This document shows, in pieces, positions 13,717 to 24,036 of a DNA stretch of 64,000 nt. Below the pieces are notes generated by a model, which saw only the letters and a list, made by a program, of their open reading frames with translations, ran no database searches and had not been told where the DNA came from. Numbering within the stretch: position 1 is the first letter of the stretch; each line of letters opens with the position of its first letter. Location of the stretch: assembly GCA_029580855.1 (NCBI GenBank), contig JAKPQH010000146.1, positions 62,001-126,000 of the forward strand. Direction: 5' to 3'. This stretch comes from a bacterium. Lineage in GTDB: Bacteria; Methylomirabilota; Methylomirabilia; Methylomirabilales; 2-02-FULL-66-22. The translations under genes were made by a program, and so were the position numbers.

Positions 13717-15534
13717 ATGCCCCTTGCGTTCAAGCGTCTGCTGATCGGCACGCCCCTCGCGACGGCGCAGGCCAAACACGAGCGCCTGGCGAAGATCCCG
13801 GCGCTGGCGATTTTCTGCTCCGACGCCATCTCGTCGGTGGCGTACGGCCCCGAAGAAGTCCGCATCTTCCTGGCGCTGGCCGGCACCGCCGCGCTGTCCC
13901 TGTCGGTCCCGGTCGCGGTCGCCATCACCTTGCTGATCGGCGTCGTCTCCACCTCGTACTGGCAGACCATCCACGCGTATCCGAGCGGGGGCGGCGCGTA
14001 CACGGTCGCACGGGAGAACCTGGGGACGCTGCCGGGCCTGATGGCGGGCGCCTCCCTTTTGGTCGGCTATGTCGTGACCGTTGCCGTGAGCGTGGCCGCG
14101 GGGGTCGCGGCGCTCACGTCGGCGTTTCCTGTGCTGTACCCGGCCCGCGTCTGGATCGGCATTTCGTGCGTGGCGTTCCTGGCCGTCGTCAATCTCCGCG
14201 GTCTGCGGGAGACCGCGCGGATTTTCGCCGTGCCCACCTACTGGTTCATCACCGGCATCTTCCTCGTGATGGCGGCGGGAGCGGCGCACCTGTGGAGAGG
14301 CGAACCGGTCCCGGACTTTCCCCCCATGGACCCGTCCGGGCTTGCGCCGCTCACGACCCTCCTGGTGTTGCGCGCCTTCAGCTCCGGGTGCACCGCCATG
14401 ACCGGAATCGAAGCGGTGGCGAACTGTGTCCAGGCCTTCAAGCCCCCGGAGGCGAAGAACGCGGGGATCACTCTCGTCTGGATGGCGTCCATCCTGGGGA
14501 TCATGGTGATGGGCCTGACGTATCTCAGCGACGCCTTTCACCTCGTCCCGCGCGTAGGCGAGACGCTCGTCTCCCAGCTCGCCGGTCAGACCCTGGGCCG
14601 CGGATGGCTGTACCTTGGGGTCCAGGCCTCCACCATGGTGATCCTCCTGCTGGGCGCCAACACCTGCTACGGCGGCTTCCCCATGCTCTCCTCGCTGCTC
14701 GCCAAGGATGGATACCTTCCCCGTCAGTTTGCCAGCCTGGGCGACCGCCTCGTGTACTCCAACGGCATCCTGATTCTGTCCGGGGTCTCCATGATGCTGC
14801 TCGTCGCGTTCCAGGGGGACACCCACTCGCTGATACCGCTGTACGCGCTCGGGGTGTTCATCTCGTTCACCCTCTCCCAGTTCGGGATGGTGGTCCGATG
14901 GACCCGCCTGCGCCAGCGCCACTGGCGTCACCACGCGGCCGTCAATCTCATCGGCGCGCTGGTGACCGCCACCGTGGTCGCGGTGGTCGGGTTCACGCGC
15001 TTCGCCGAGGGCGGCTGGATGGTCATCGTCGTGATCCCGGTTCTGGTCCTGATGTTCTACACCATCCGGCGCCACTACGTCGCCATGACGCGCCAGATCG
15101 ACGTGTACGGCTACCGGCCGCCGAAGCTCGGCCGGCACCCGGTCGTGGTCCTCGTGGGGGGAATGAACCGCGGGGTGATTGCCGCCCTGACGTACGCCCG
15201 GGCGATCTCGCCCAACGTGACCGCCTTGACGGTGGACCTGGATTCGACCAGCACGGCGCGTCTCCAGATGCGCTGGGACGAGTGGGCGCCGGACGTTCCC
15301 CTGGTGGTGCTCGACTCTCCGTATCGGTCGGTCATCCAACCCATCCTCCAGTACATCGATCAGATGGAGAAGCAGCGCGACGGCGATTACATGACCATCA
15401 TCTTGCCGGAATTCGTCCCGGCGAGATGGTGGCAACACCTGCTCCACAATCAGACGGCCCTCCTGATCAAGGCGGCCCTCCTGTTCCGGCGGGGCAAGGT
15501 CGCGATCAGTATCCCGTACCATCTGGGATCCTGA
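13717..15534 (+). CDS. KimA/YdaO-like potassium transporter, paralogue 2
   Basis: 605 aa; same architecture and C-terminal PEFVPARWWQHLLHNQTALLIKAALLFRRGKVAISIPYHL. Confidence 0.85.
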   Translation: MPLAFKRLLIGTPLATAQAKHERLAKIPALAIFCSDAISSVAYGPEEVRIFLALAGTAALSLSVPVAVAITLLIGVVSTSYWQTIHAYPSGGGAYTVARENLGTLPGLMAGASLLVGYVVTVAVSVAAGVAALTSAFPVLYPARVWIGISCVAFLAVVNLRGLRETARIFAVPTYWFITGIFLVMAAGAAHLWRGEPVPDFPPMDPSGLAPLTTLLVLRAFSSGCTAMTGIEAVANCVQAFKPPEAKNAGITLVWMASILGIMVMGLTYLSDAFHLVPRVGETLVSQLAGQTLGRGWLYLGVQASTMVILLLGANTCYGGFPMLSSLLAKDGYLPRQFASLGDRLVYSNGILILSGVSMMLLVAFQGDTHSLIPLYALGVFISFTLSQFGMVVRWTRLRQRHWRHHAAVNLIGALVTATVVAVVGFTRFAEGGWMVIVVIPVLVLMFYTIRRHYVAMTRQIDVYGYRPPKLGRHPVVVLVGGMNRGVIAALTYARAISPNVTALTVDLDSTSTARLQMRWDEWAPDVPLVVLDSPYRSVIQPILQYIDQMEKQRDGDYMTIILPEFVPARWWQHLLHNQTALLIKAALLFRRGKVAISIPYHLGS

Positions 15535-15660
15535 ATCCTCCCGCGTGTCCCCGGCGGCTCGGATGCGCCGCTCCGCGCCCGGCCGGCGGCCGCTTCCGCT
15601 TGACACCTGGTGGGATATGCGCGATCCTCTGCCCCTGGACTCGCCGGACCGGGGAACGCC

Positions 15661-17361
15661 GTGAAATTCCTTCCGTCCCAGCTCCTCTACTTCTTCCAAG
15701 GCGCGGGAACGCGGCGAAATGTCGCGCGCCTGCTCAAGTTCATCGCCGTCCTGGTCGTGCTGGCGTCCGTTTACAGTGTCATCTTCCACGTCATCATGAA
15801 ATACGAGGGCCGAGACTACTCCTGGCTGACCGGCCTCTACTGGACGCTCACGGTCATGTCCACCCTGGGGTTCGGGGACATCACCTTTGTCTCCGACCTC
15901 GGGAAGGCCTTCTCCATCGTGGTGCTCGTGTCGGGGATGGTCTTCATTCTGGTGATGCTGCCGTTCACGTTCATCCGGTTCTTTTACGCCCCGTGGCTGG
16001 AAGCCCATTCCAAGGCGAGAGCCCCCCGGGAGCTGCCGGAGGACAGCACCGGGCACATCATCCTCACAAACCACGATCCCATCGGCGCCGCCCTCGTGAA
16101 GCGTCTGTCGCAGAACGACCGCCCCTACACCTTCCTCGTCCCGGAACTCCCCCGCGCGCTAGAGCTATCCGACCAGGACTATCGGGTCGTGTTCGGCGCG
16201 CTCGACGACCCGGAGACATACCGGCGCCTGCGGGCCGACCAGGCGGCCCTGGTCGTCGTGACCAACGATGACCTGATCAGCACCAACATCGCCTTCACGG
16301 TGCGCGAGGTCTCGGAGAGGGTCCCCATCGTGACCAGCGCCGACTCCGACGACTCGGTGGATATCCTCGGGCTCGCCGGCAGTACCCACGTCTTCCAGTT
16401 CACCAAGATGCTGGGGCGGGCCCTGGGACGGCGGGTGCTGGGCGCCGGCATGCGCGCCAACGTCATCGGACAATTCGACCAGTTGTTGATCGCGGAGGCC
16501 GTCTCGACGGGGACGGTCCTGGAAGGCCGGTCGCTGAGCGAAAGCCGGCTCCGGGAAGTCACGGGCGTCACGGTGGTCGGGTTGTGGAACCGCGGCCAAT
16601 TCCAGTTTCCGCAGGCGCACGCCCGCATCGCGCCCAACACGGTGCTCGTCCTTGCCGGTTCCGAGGCGCAGTTCCGTCAATACGACGAGCTGATGTCCGC
16701 AAAGCGGAACATGGCGCCCGTGGGCCCGGTCGTGATCCTCGGCGCGGGCCGGGTCGGCCGCGCGGCGGCGGAGGTGCTGGAGGAGCGCAAGATCGACTAC
16801 CGGATCGTGGAGAAGGACGAGCGGGCGCTCAAGCAGGATGCGCACTACATCCTCGGCAGCGCCGCAGATCGCGACACGCTGGTGTGTGCGGGCATCCGGG
16901 AGGCCCCCACCGTCATCGTCACGACGCGCAGCGACGACCTGAACATCTACCTCACCATCTTTTGCCGCCGCCTGCGGCCGGATATCCAGATCATCAGCCG
17001 GGCCACCTTGGAGCGGAATGTCACCACCCTGCACCGCGCGGGCGCCGACATGGTCCTGTCGTATGCGTCGATGGGCGCCAGCACGATCCTCGACGTGCTT
17101 CGGCCAAATCAGATGCTCCTGCTCGAGGAGGGGCTGGAGGTGTTCCGCGCCACCGTGCCTCCACCGCTCGGCGGGCTGACCCTGCGTGACACCCAGATCC
17201 GAGAAGCGACCGGCTGCAACGTCATCGCCATCAACTCCGACGGCCGCGCGACCCTGAACCCGGATCCCGCCGTCCGGCTTCGCACCGGGGACGAACTCAT
17301 TCTCATCGGCACCTCCGAGGCCGAGGAGTCCTTCGTCCGGCGCTACCCCAAGATCACGTGA
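15661..17361 (+). CDS. Two-TM potassium channel with tandem RCK/TrkA domains
   Basis: GTG start; selectivity filter STLGFGDITF in the pore helix, two Rossmann/TrkA-C repeats (IILTNHDPIGAALVKRL; VVILGAGRVGRAAAEVL). Confidence 0.88.
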   Translation: MKFLPSQLLYFFQGAGTRRNVARLLKFIAVLVVLASVYSVIFHVIMKYEGRDYSWLTGLYWTLTVMSTLGFGDITFVSDLGKAFSIVVLVSGMVFILVMLPFTFIRFFYAPWLEAHSKARAPRELPEDSTGHIILTNHDPIGAALVKRLSQNDRPYTFLVPELPRALELSDQDYRVVFGALDDPETYRRLRADQAALVVVTNDDLISTNIAFTVREVSERVPIVTSADSDDSVDILGLAGSTHVFQFTKMLGRALGRRVLGAGMRANVIGQFDQLLIAEAVSTGTVLEGRSLSESRLREVTGVTVVGLWNRGQFQFPQAHARIAPNTVLVLAGSEAQFRQYDELMSAKRNMAPVGPVVILGAGRVGRAAAEVLEERKIDYRIVEKDERALKQDAHYILGSAADRDTLVCAGIREAPTVIVTTRSDDLNIYLTIFCRRLRPDIQIISRATLERNVTTLHRAGADMVLSYASMGASTILDVLRPNQMLLLEEGLEVFRATVPPPLGGLTLRDTQIREATGCNVIAINSDGRATLNPDPAVRLRTGDELILIGTSEAEESFVRRYPKIT

Positions 17362-17561
17362 GCGGCGCGCCGGCGCCGCCTGTCATGGCCCGGCGGGCTG
17401 GGCGCCTCTCGGCGCTGCTCTTCTTTACGCCTTCTTGATGTTCCGCGCATCGATTCTTACGACATCTTGAGTTGCACTTGGGGACGCCGGACGTATATTC
17501 GATCCAGCGAGAATTCGCGGGGACGTGAGTGTCTCCGTTCGACACGCGACTGGAGAGCGCC

Positions 17562-17990
17562 ATGAAATCCGCGGTGATCGAGCCCGGAGTCGTGCCGAAA
17601 ACGAGTCGGCCTGTCGTGGATGCGCCGCGACCGCGTGAGGATCGAGCGGGGCAACGACCCGTTCGCTGGGGTGCGCTGTACACCGTTCTTCCGGCGAGCG
17701 TGGCGCTGGGCTGGGCTGGAAGCCGCCTGGTCGCCGCTGTCGGGCACGCTGCGTTGATCGAGTATGGTGTCGCGCTGGCGATCCTCGGGCTCTTGGCTGC
17801 GTGGGTCCGTGCACACCGCCGGGCGTTGTCCTCGCCGGGAGCGCAGGCACGGTTCGAGCGGCCATTTGCCGTTCTGCACGTATCGTTCATGGGCAAATCG
17901 GCGCGGGCCGGTCAAGGGGTCCTCGGGGCGTCATCGCACGCCGAGCGCCAAATCGGCGTGGGCCGTCCGGCTGCCACAGCCTTCCACTGA
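17562..17990 (+). CDS. Small hypothetical membrane protein
   Basis: MKSAVIEPGVVPKTSRP... with two hydrophobic helices; possible promoter TTGCAC-N16-TATATT upstream. Confidence 0.45.
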   Translation: MKSAVIEPGVVPKTSRPVVDAPRPREDRAGQRPVRWGALYTVLPASVALGWAGSRLVAAVGHAALIEYGVALAILGLLAAWVRAHRRALSSPGAQARFERPFAVLHVSFMGKSARAGQGVLGASSHAERQIGVGRPAATAFH

Positions 17991-18077
17991 CGGACGATCG
18001 CTCGTCGTCCGCCCACTCCCATGACGTGCCGCCGGCATGTCTGCCATCCTCTGCCCTCTTGACCGCCTGCGATTGCC

Positions 18078-18106
18078 TTGCGGCGCCCAAGTCGGCTCGG
18101 TATACT
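18078..18106 (+). promoter_or_regulatory. Candidate promoter of kdpD-like gene 1
   Basis: TTGCGG (18078-18083), 17-bp spacer, TATACT (18101-18106), 32 bp before the ATG at 18138. Confidence 0.5.
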
Positions 18107-18137
18107 CCGCGCGGATTCGCACGGGAGTCACGCATCC

Positions 18138-20828
18138 ATGGCGCTTTTCTCGCTTCCCGCTGGCGAGGGCATGCCCAGCGATCCGGCAAGCACGCCTCCG
18201 CCGGGGCGAGGGAAGCTCACCGTGTTTCTGGGCGCAGCGCCGGGCACGGGAAAGACCTTCGCGATGCTGCAAGCGGCGCGGCGGCGGCAGGCGGCAGGTG
18301 CGGATGTCGTGGTCGGCGCGATCAATACTCACGGTCGGCCGGAGATGGATCGCCTGCTGGAGGGACTGGAACGCGTCTCGCGTCGTTCGACCCCACATGC
18401 TGCGGAGAGCCCGTCCGGCCCGTTCGACGTGGATGCCGTCGTCACCCGCCGGCCCTCGCTCCTGATCGCGGACGAGCTTGCCCGCGCGAACCCTCCAGGC
18501 TCCCGCCACCCTAAGCGGTGGCAGGATGTGGAGGAGGTGCTGGGGGCCGGGATCTCGGTCTTCACGACGCTCAACATCTACGAGCTGGAGAGCTTGAAGG
18601 ACGTCGCGCTTCGCATCACGGACATCGCCATCGAGGAATCCGTCCCGGATCGTTTGGTGGAACAGGCCGACGAGATCGCCCTGGTCGATCTTCCGCCCGA
18701 GGAGCTGCTCGGGCGCCTCGCCGAAGGCAAGGTCCGCCTGCCGGGATCCGACCCGGAGCGAGGCCGCCGCCTGTTCCGACCGGGCAACCTGATGGCGCTT
18801 CGAGAGCTGACGCTGCGGCGGACCGCCGATCACGTCGATGTGCGGATGCGTCGGTATATGCGCGACCAGGCCATTCCGACCACCTGGCCCGTGACCGAAC
18901 GGATCCTGGCCTGCATCAGCGCCAGTCCCCACGCGACCCAGGTGGTTCGGGCCGCCAAACGGTTCGCCGATACCCTGCGCGCGGAGTGGCTGGTCGTCCA
19001 CGTCGAGACACCCGCCACCGCATGGCGCGGGGAAGCGACGCGGGGGCGGATCATCGAGACCCTGCGATTGGCCGAACAGCTCGGGGCGGAAACCAGGGTG
19101 GTCAGCGGACCGCGCGTCGCCGACGAAATCCTGGCGTTTGCCCGCTCTCGGAACGCGAGCAAGATCGTCGTCGGCAAGCCCGTCCAGTCCTTCCCGCGAC
19201 ATTTCCTGTCCGGATCGATCGCGGATACCTTGCTGAACCGAAGCCAGGAGACAGACGTTTACGTGATCAGCGGGAAACTCGAGGTGGCTCCTCCGAGGCC
19301 GCGCTTTGCTCGCCTCCGGTGGTCGGGTTGGCCTGCCCTGGCGCGGCCGGCGTTGATGGCGGCCGTCTGCACCGCCCTGAATTGTCTGATCTTCCCCTAC
19401 GTGCCGCACGCCGCGTTGGTCCTCGTCTACCTCCTGGGCGTCGTGGCGGTGGCGGCGCGGTCGGGACCCGGTCCGTCCATCCTCGCCTGCGTCCTGAGCG
19501 TGGCGGCATTTGACTTCTTCCTCGTCCCTCCGTTGTACACGTTCGCCGTCGCGGAGGCTCAGGACCTCCTGACCTTCGGGGTCATGTTCGTCGTCGCCCT
19601 GGTCATCAGCGGCCTGACGGTCCGCATCCGCTGGCTGGCGGATTCGGCGCGCCGGCGGGAGTCGCGTACCGCCGCTCTGTACGCCATGAGCCGCGATCTG
19701 GCCGGCGCTCGCGAGGTGTCGGCGATTCTCGACGCTGCCGCCCGGCACATCGGCGAGGTCTTCCACGGCCGGGTGGCTCTGCTGCTCCCCGACACCGGCG
19801 GAAGCCTTCGGCCGCAGACGGCGGGTGGAAACAGCTATGCGCCCGCCGGGGACGAGCTGGCGCTCTGTCGCTGGGTGTACGTCCAGCGGCGGGCCGCCGG
19901 CCTGGGCACGGAGACCTCGCCGGAGGCTTCAGCGCACTATCTCCCCCTGACGGCTTCGCGCGGTACATTGGGCACCCTGGGTTTCCGCCCCCACGATCCC
20001 CGGACGATGGCCGCGCCGGAACAGATCCGCCAGCTCGAGACGTTCGGCGGTCAGGTGGCCTTGGCCCTGGAGCGGGCCCAGCTGGCGGAGGAGGCGCAGC
20101 AGGCGCAGGTTCGCGTGGAGACCGAGTCGATGCGAAGCTCGCTCCTCAGCTCCGTGTCGCACGATCTGCGGACGCCGCTGGCTTCGATCACCGGAACGGC
20201 CAGCAGTCTCCTCGAAGGGGATGCCACCTTCGACCCCTCGACGCGGAGAATGCTACTGGAAACGCTCTGCGAAGAGGCCGAGCGCCTCAGCCGCCTCGTC
20301 CGCAATCTCTTGGACATGACGCGCCTCCAGTCCGGGGCGCTCCGGGTGTCCAAGGAATGGCATCCGCTGGAGGAGGTGATCGGGGCGGCCCTGGGGCGAA
20401 TGGAAAGGTCGTTGCGGGGACGGCCGGTGGTGACGCGGGTGCCGGAGGATCTTCCGCTCGTTCCCATCGACGACGTCCTGATCGAGCAAGTTTTGATAAA
20501 TCTTCTGGAGAACGCGGTCAAGTATACGCCGCCCGGCAGCGAGATCGAGCTGAGCGCGCGCGTGGGTGACGGCGGCGTGACCGTGGCTGTGGCCGATCGT
20601 GGCGCCGGGATTCCGCCGGCCGACGAGCCACATCTGTTCGAAAAGTTCTACCGAGGTCGTTCGAGAGGTTCCCACGGCGCAGGTCTCGGCCTCGCCATCT
20701 GTCGCGGCATCGTCGAGGCCCACGGCGGTCGCATCTGGGCGGAGAATCGCCCGGGCGGCGGCGCGATCTTTCAATTCACTCTTCCCCTGACGGGCAGGCC
20801 GCCGGAGATGGAGCACCCCGATGGGTAG
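18138..20828 (+). CDS. kdpD: KdpD-like sensor histidine kinase, copy 1
   Basis: KdpD N-terminal Walker A GAAPGTGKTFAML, USP-like domain, four-TM DUF4118, GAF-like region, HisKA SVSHDLRTPLASI, HATPase. Confidence 0.92.
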   Translation: MALFSLPAGEGMPSDPASTPPPGRGKLTVFLGAAPGTGKTFAMLQAARRRQAAGADVVVGAINTHGRPEMDRLLEGLERVSRRSTPHAAESPSGPFDVDAVVTRRPSLLIADELARANPPGSRHPKRWQDVEEVLGAGISVFTTLNIYELESLKDVALRITDIAIEESVPDRLVEQADEIALVDLPPEELLGRLAEGKVRLPGSDPERGRRLFRPGNLMALRELTLRRTADHVDVRMRRYMRDQAIPTTWPVTERILACISASPHATQVVRAAKRFADTLRAEWLVVHVETPATAWRGEATRGRIIETLRLAEQLGAETRVVSGPRVADEILAFARSRNASKIVVGKPVQSFPRHFLSGSIADTLLNRSQETDVYVISGKLEVAPPRPRFARLRWSGWPALARPALMAAVCTALNCLIFPYVPHAALVLVYLLGVVAVAARSGPGPSILACVLSVAAFDFFLVPPLYTFAVAEAQDLLTFGVMFVVALVISGLTVRIRWLADSARRRESRTAALYAMSRDLAGAREVSAILDAAARHIGEVFHGRVALLLPDTGGSLRPQTAGGNSYAPAGDELALCRWVYVQRRAAGLGTETSPEASAHYLPLTASRGTLGTLGFRPHDPRTMAAPEQIRQLETFGGQVALALERAQLAEEAQQAQVRVETESMRSSLLSSVSHDLRTPLASITGTASSLLEGDATFDPSTRRMLLETLCEEAERLSRLVRNLLDMTRLQSGALRVSKEWHPLEEVIGAALGRMERSLRGRPVVTRVPEDLPLVPIDDVLIEQVLINLLENAVKYTPPGSEIELSARVGDGGVTVAVADRGAGIPPADEPHLFEKFYRGRSRGSHGAGLGLAICRGIVEAHGGRIWAENRPGGGAIFQFTLPLTGRPPEMEHPDG

Positions 20829-21555
20829 CGGCACACCCGAACCGTCGGCGGCGGCGCCTGCCGCGGCGCATCCGGTCGTCCTGCTCATCGAGGACGAGCC
20901 CCAGATTCGGCGTTTCCTCCGCGCCGCCCTGGACACGCAGGGACTCACGCTGATAGAGGCCGCCACGGGCGAGGAGGGCCTGGCGGCCGCCGCGACGCGG
21001 CAGCCCGAGATGATCATCCTGGATCTCGGCCTGCCGGACATGGACGGCCTGGAGGTCATCCGCCGCGTGCGCGAATGGAGCGCGATTCCCATCATCATCC
21101 TCTCCGCGCGAGGCCAGGAGCGGGACAAGATCGCCGCGCTGGATGCGGGGGCGGACGATTATGTCAGCAAGCCCTTCGGCGTGGGCGAGCTGTTGGCACG
21201 GATGCGGGTGGCCTTGCGGCATAGCGCACGTGGAGCCGGCGAGCCCGGCGAGTCCAAGTTCTCCGTGGGCGATCTGCAGGTGGATCTGGCGCAGAGGCTG
21301 GTCAGCGTCGCGGGAGCGCCGGTGCATCTGACGCCCATCGAGTACCGATTGCTGGCGACCCTGGTCCGGCACGCCGGGAAGCTCCTGACGCACCATCAGT
21401 TGCTCAACGAGGTCTGGGGGCCCAGCCACACGGAGCAGGCCCATTATTTACGGGTCTACGCCGCCCAGCTACGGAGGAAGCTGGAGGCGGACCCCGCACG
21501 GCCTCGCTATCTCCTCACCGAGCCGGGCGTGGGTTACCGGCTCGCCGCCGAGTAG
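20821..21555 (+). CDS. kdpE: KdpE-like OmpR-family response regulator, copy 1
   Basis: VLLIEDEPQIRRFLRAAL, ILDLGLPDMDG, TPIEYRLLATLVRHAGKLLTH; 8-nt overlap with kdpD copy 1. Confidence 0.93.
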   Translation: MGSGTPEPSAAAPAAAHPVVLLIEDEPQIRRFLRAALDTQGLTLIEAATGEEGLAAAATRQPEMIILDLGLPDMDGLEVIRRVREWSAIPIIILSARGQERDKIAALDAGADDYVSKPFGVGELLARMRVALRHSARGAGEPGESKFSVGDLQVDLAQRLVSVAGAPVHLTPIEYRLLATLVRHAGKLLTHHQLLNEVWGPSHTEQAHYLRVYAAQLRRKLEADPARPRYLLTEPGVGYRLAAE

Positions 21556-21588
21556 CTGCGCCACGCCGTCTCGTGCCCGGAGCGTCGC

Positions 21589-23406
21589 ATGCCCAGCTCT
21601 TGGAAACGAATCATCGTCGGACGGCCGCTGGCCACCGCCGCCGAAAAACACGAACGGCTGGGAAAGATCACGGGCCTGGCGGTCTTCTCTTCGGATGCCG
21701 TGTCGTCGGTCGCGTACGGCCCGGAAGAGGTCCTGGTGGCGCTGGTGACCGCCGGGACGGCCGCGCTCTGGTGGTCCGTCCCCGTCGGGGTCGGCATTTC
21801 CATCCTGGTAGCCATCGTGGCCGGCTCGTACTGGCAAACGATCCACGCGTATCCATCGGGGGGCGGTTCGTACATCGTCGCGAGCGACAACCTCGGGACC
21901 CTCCCCGGCCTCGTGGCCGGCGCGGCGCTGCTCACGGACTATGTTCTCACGGTGTCCGTGAGCGTCGCCTCGGGGATTGCGGCGCTCACCTCGGCCTTCC
22001 CGACGCTGCACCCGTGGCATGTCGGCATTTGCGTGCTCTCGGTCGCCGCCATCGCTCTCGCAAACCTCCGGGGTTTGCGCGAATCTGGGCGATTATTCGC
22101 CGTCCCGACCTATTGGTTCATCGGCAGCGTCCTGCTGTTGATCCTGACGGGGTTATATCGGGTGATCGCCGGCACGGTCCGCCCCCTCCCGACCGAGGAG
22201 ATCAGCGCAACCCACGCCCTCGGTCTGTTCCTCATCATGCGCGCGTTTTCGGGCGGGTGTGCCACGCTCACCGGAACGGAAGCCGTCAGCAACGGCATCC
22301 CCGCGTTCCGTCCCCCGGAAGCCCGAAACGCCGGCGTCGTGATGATCTGGATGGCGGCAATTCTCTCCAGCACCTCCCTCGGCATCACCTACCTCGCGCG
22401 GGTCTACAACGTGACACCCAAGGAGGCGGAGACAGTCGCCTCCATCCTGGCCCGCAGCATCTTTGGCGAGAACCTCCTCTACTACAATATCCAGTTCGCC
22501 ACCATGCTCATCCTGCTCGTGGCCGCAAACACCTCCTTTGCCGACTTTCCTCGGCTGTCGTCGATCATGGCGCGGGACGGCTTCATGCCGCGGCAATTGG
22601 CCAATCGGGGTGACCGATTGGTTTTCAGTAACGGCGTCCTGATATTGGCGGGCCTTTCCATCCTGCTGCTGTTGATCTTCAACGGCGACGTGCACGCCCT
22701 CATCCCGCTCTACGCCATTGGGGTGTTTCTCTCGTTTACCCTCTCCCAGGCCGGCATGGTTCGGCATTGGCTCACGCTCAAGGACGAGCATCCGAAGCCC
22801 CACCATATCATCCTGAATGCCGTGGGCGCGGTCACCACCGGTATCGTCACGGTGGTCATCGCGGTTTCCAAGTTCATGCTCGGCGCCTGGATCGTTGTCG
22901 TGTTGATCCCGATCATCGTCCTGGGACTCCTCAAGATCCGACGACACTACGAGGAGGTCGCGAAAGAGCTGACCCTCGAAGGGGCGCGGCGACCCCGGAT
23001 CGGCAAGAACTCCGTAGTGGTCCTGGTGGCCGGCATCCATCGCGGCACGGTCGAGGCGCTGGAATATGCCCGATCCATCTCGCCCAATGTGACGGCCTTG
23101 ACGGTGGACCTGGATCCGACGCAGACCGCCAAGCTTCGGCTGAAGTGGGCGGAATGGGAGCCGGACATTCCGCTGGTAGTGCTCGAATCTCCTTACCGAT
23201 CCATCGTCCGGCCGCTTCTCGGCTACATCGACCGGATGGAACGGCAAGGCGAAGGCCGCTATCTGACCGTGGTCATCCCCGAATTCGTCCCGTCCCGCTG
23301 GTGGCAGCATTTTCTGCACAATCAGACCGCCCTGCTCATCAAGGCCGCCCTGCTCTTCCGACCGGGCAAGGTCAGCGTGAGCGTCCCGTATCACCTCGGA
23401 GAGTAA
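21589..23406 (+). CDS. KimA/YdaO-like potassium transporter, paralogue 3
   Basis: 605 aa; SVAYGPEEVLVALVTAGTAALWWSVPVGVGISILVAIVAGSYWQTIHAYPSGGGSYIVASDNLG. Confidence 0.85.
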   Translation: MPSSWKRIIVGRPLATAAEKHERLGKITGLAVFSSDAVSSVAYGPEEVLVALVTAGTAALWWSVPVGVGISILVAIVAGSYWQTIHAYPSGGGSYIVASDNLGTLPGLVAGAALLTDYVLTVSVSVASGIAALTSAFPTLHPWHVGICVLSVAAIALANLRGLRESGRLFAVPTYWFIGSVLLLILTGLYRVIAGTVRPLPTEEISATHALGLFLIMRAFSGGCATLTGTEAVSNGIPAFRPPEARNAGVVMIWMAAILSSTSLGITYLARVYNVTPKEAETVASILARSIFGENLLYYNIQFATMLILLVAANTSFADFPRLSSIMARDGFMPRQLANRGDRLVFSNGVLILAGLSILLLLIFNGDVHALIPLYAIGVFLSFTLSQAGMVRHWLTLKDEHPKPHHIILNAVGAVTTGIVTVVIAVSKFMLGAWIVVVLIPIIVLGLLKIRRHYEEVAKELTLEGARRPRIGKNSVVVLVAGIHRGTVEALEYARSISPNVTALTVDLDPTQTAKLRLKWAEWEPDIPLVVLESPYRSIVRPLLGYIDRMERQGEGRYLTVVIPEFVPSRWWQHFLHNQTALLIKAALLFRPGKVSVSVPYHLGE

Positions 23407-23453
23407 TCCCTTCCCGGGAATAGTCCGCGGAGCGGCTTCTCGGCGGTCCGCCA

Positions 23454-23501
23454 ATCTTGACACGTCTTGACACCCCGGGGCCGATTATGGACGGGTTCTT
23501 G
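23454..23501 (+). repeat. Spaced repeat motif copy 1 (candidate regulatory region)
   Basis: ATCTTGACACGTCTT-N25-GGTTCTTG; same spacing as copy 2 at 23989. Confidence 0.7.
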
Positions 23502-23618
23502 ACTTGTCCCCGGCGGGTCTCCGCCCTACGTTCTTACCGTACGACGTGATCCCCGCGTCGGGAGCGACATTGGAGGTCGGCGAAGACGGCTTCAAGGAAA
23601 CGAAAGGAGGGGCGAATC

Positions 23619-23726
23619 ATGTTTCGCAAGGCGCTGGCCATAGCGGAAACCCTGTCTGTCATGATGATGGCAGTGGGAATCGCCATCATGCTGAAGTTTG
23701 CATTGGTTCTAAAGATATTCCGCTAA
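23619..23726 (+). CDS. 35-aa single-pass membrane microprotein
   Basis: MFRKALAIAETLSVMMMAVGIAIMLKFALVLKIFR*; strong Shine-Dalgarno AAAGGAGG at 23603-23610. Too short for the supplied ORF track. Confidence 0.6.
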   Translation: MFRKALAIAETLSVMMMAVGIAIMLKFALVLKIFR

Positions 23727-23988
23727 TGCGTTTCGTCGAGGATGCTGTGCGAATCCCAGTGCGAACCCTCGCGGGAGCCGGTTGAGAATCTCGGTTGTTC
23801 AGCGACGGGGATGCGGAGCGAAGAGCACAAGGGCGCCCTCGCGGGTCTGTTGACCGAAACTGTCCGGTGGCCTGCCTCGGTGACCGAGGGCGGACCCGGT
23901 GGCAGGGCGTCCTTTTCGACGCAAGAGGACACGCCACGGAGTGCCGGAAGATTGCCGACATGCAGGCGCCTGTCGGTTGCGCGGTCCG

Positions 23989-24036
23989 ATCTTGACACGT
24001 CTTTATGGCCAAGCCGCGGTTTTTGACCGGTTCTTG
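23989..24036 (+). repeat. Spaced repeat motif copy 2
   Basis: ATCTTGACACGTCTT-N25-GGTTCTTG, just upstream of the kdpC remnant. Confidence 0.7.

Noticed and set aside
13543-16074. 843-aa minus-strand ORF (and 11540-13651, 9700-11988)
   Set aside because: Antisense shadows of the KimA-like, TrkA and K+ channel genes; Arg/His/Gln/Asp-rich nonsense protein without domains.
23619-23726. Calling the 35-aa microprotein KdpF
   Set aside because: Size and TM are compatible but no recognisable KdpF sequence; naming it would be over-interpretation.
23727-23988. c-di-AMP (ydaO) or c-di-GMP riboswitch
   Set aside because: Only fragmentary resemblance to conserved cores when read by eye; kept as an unexplained structured region to be tested with Rfam models.
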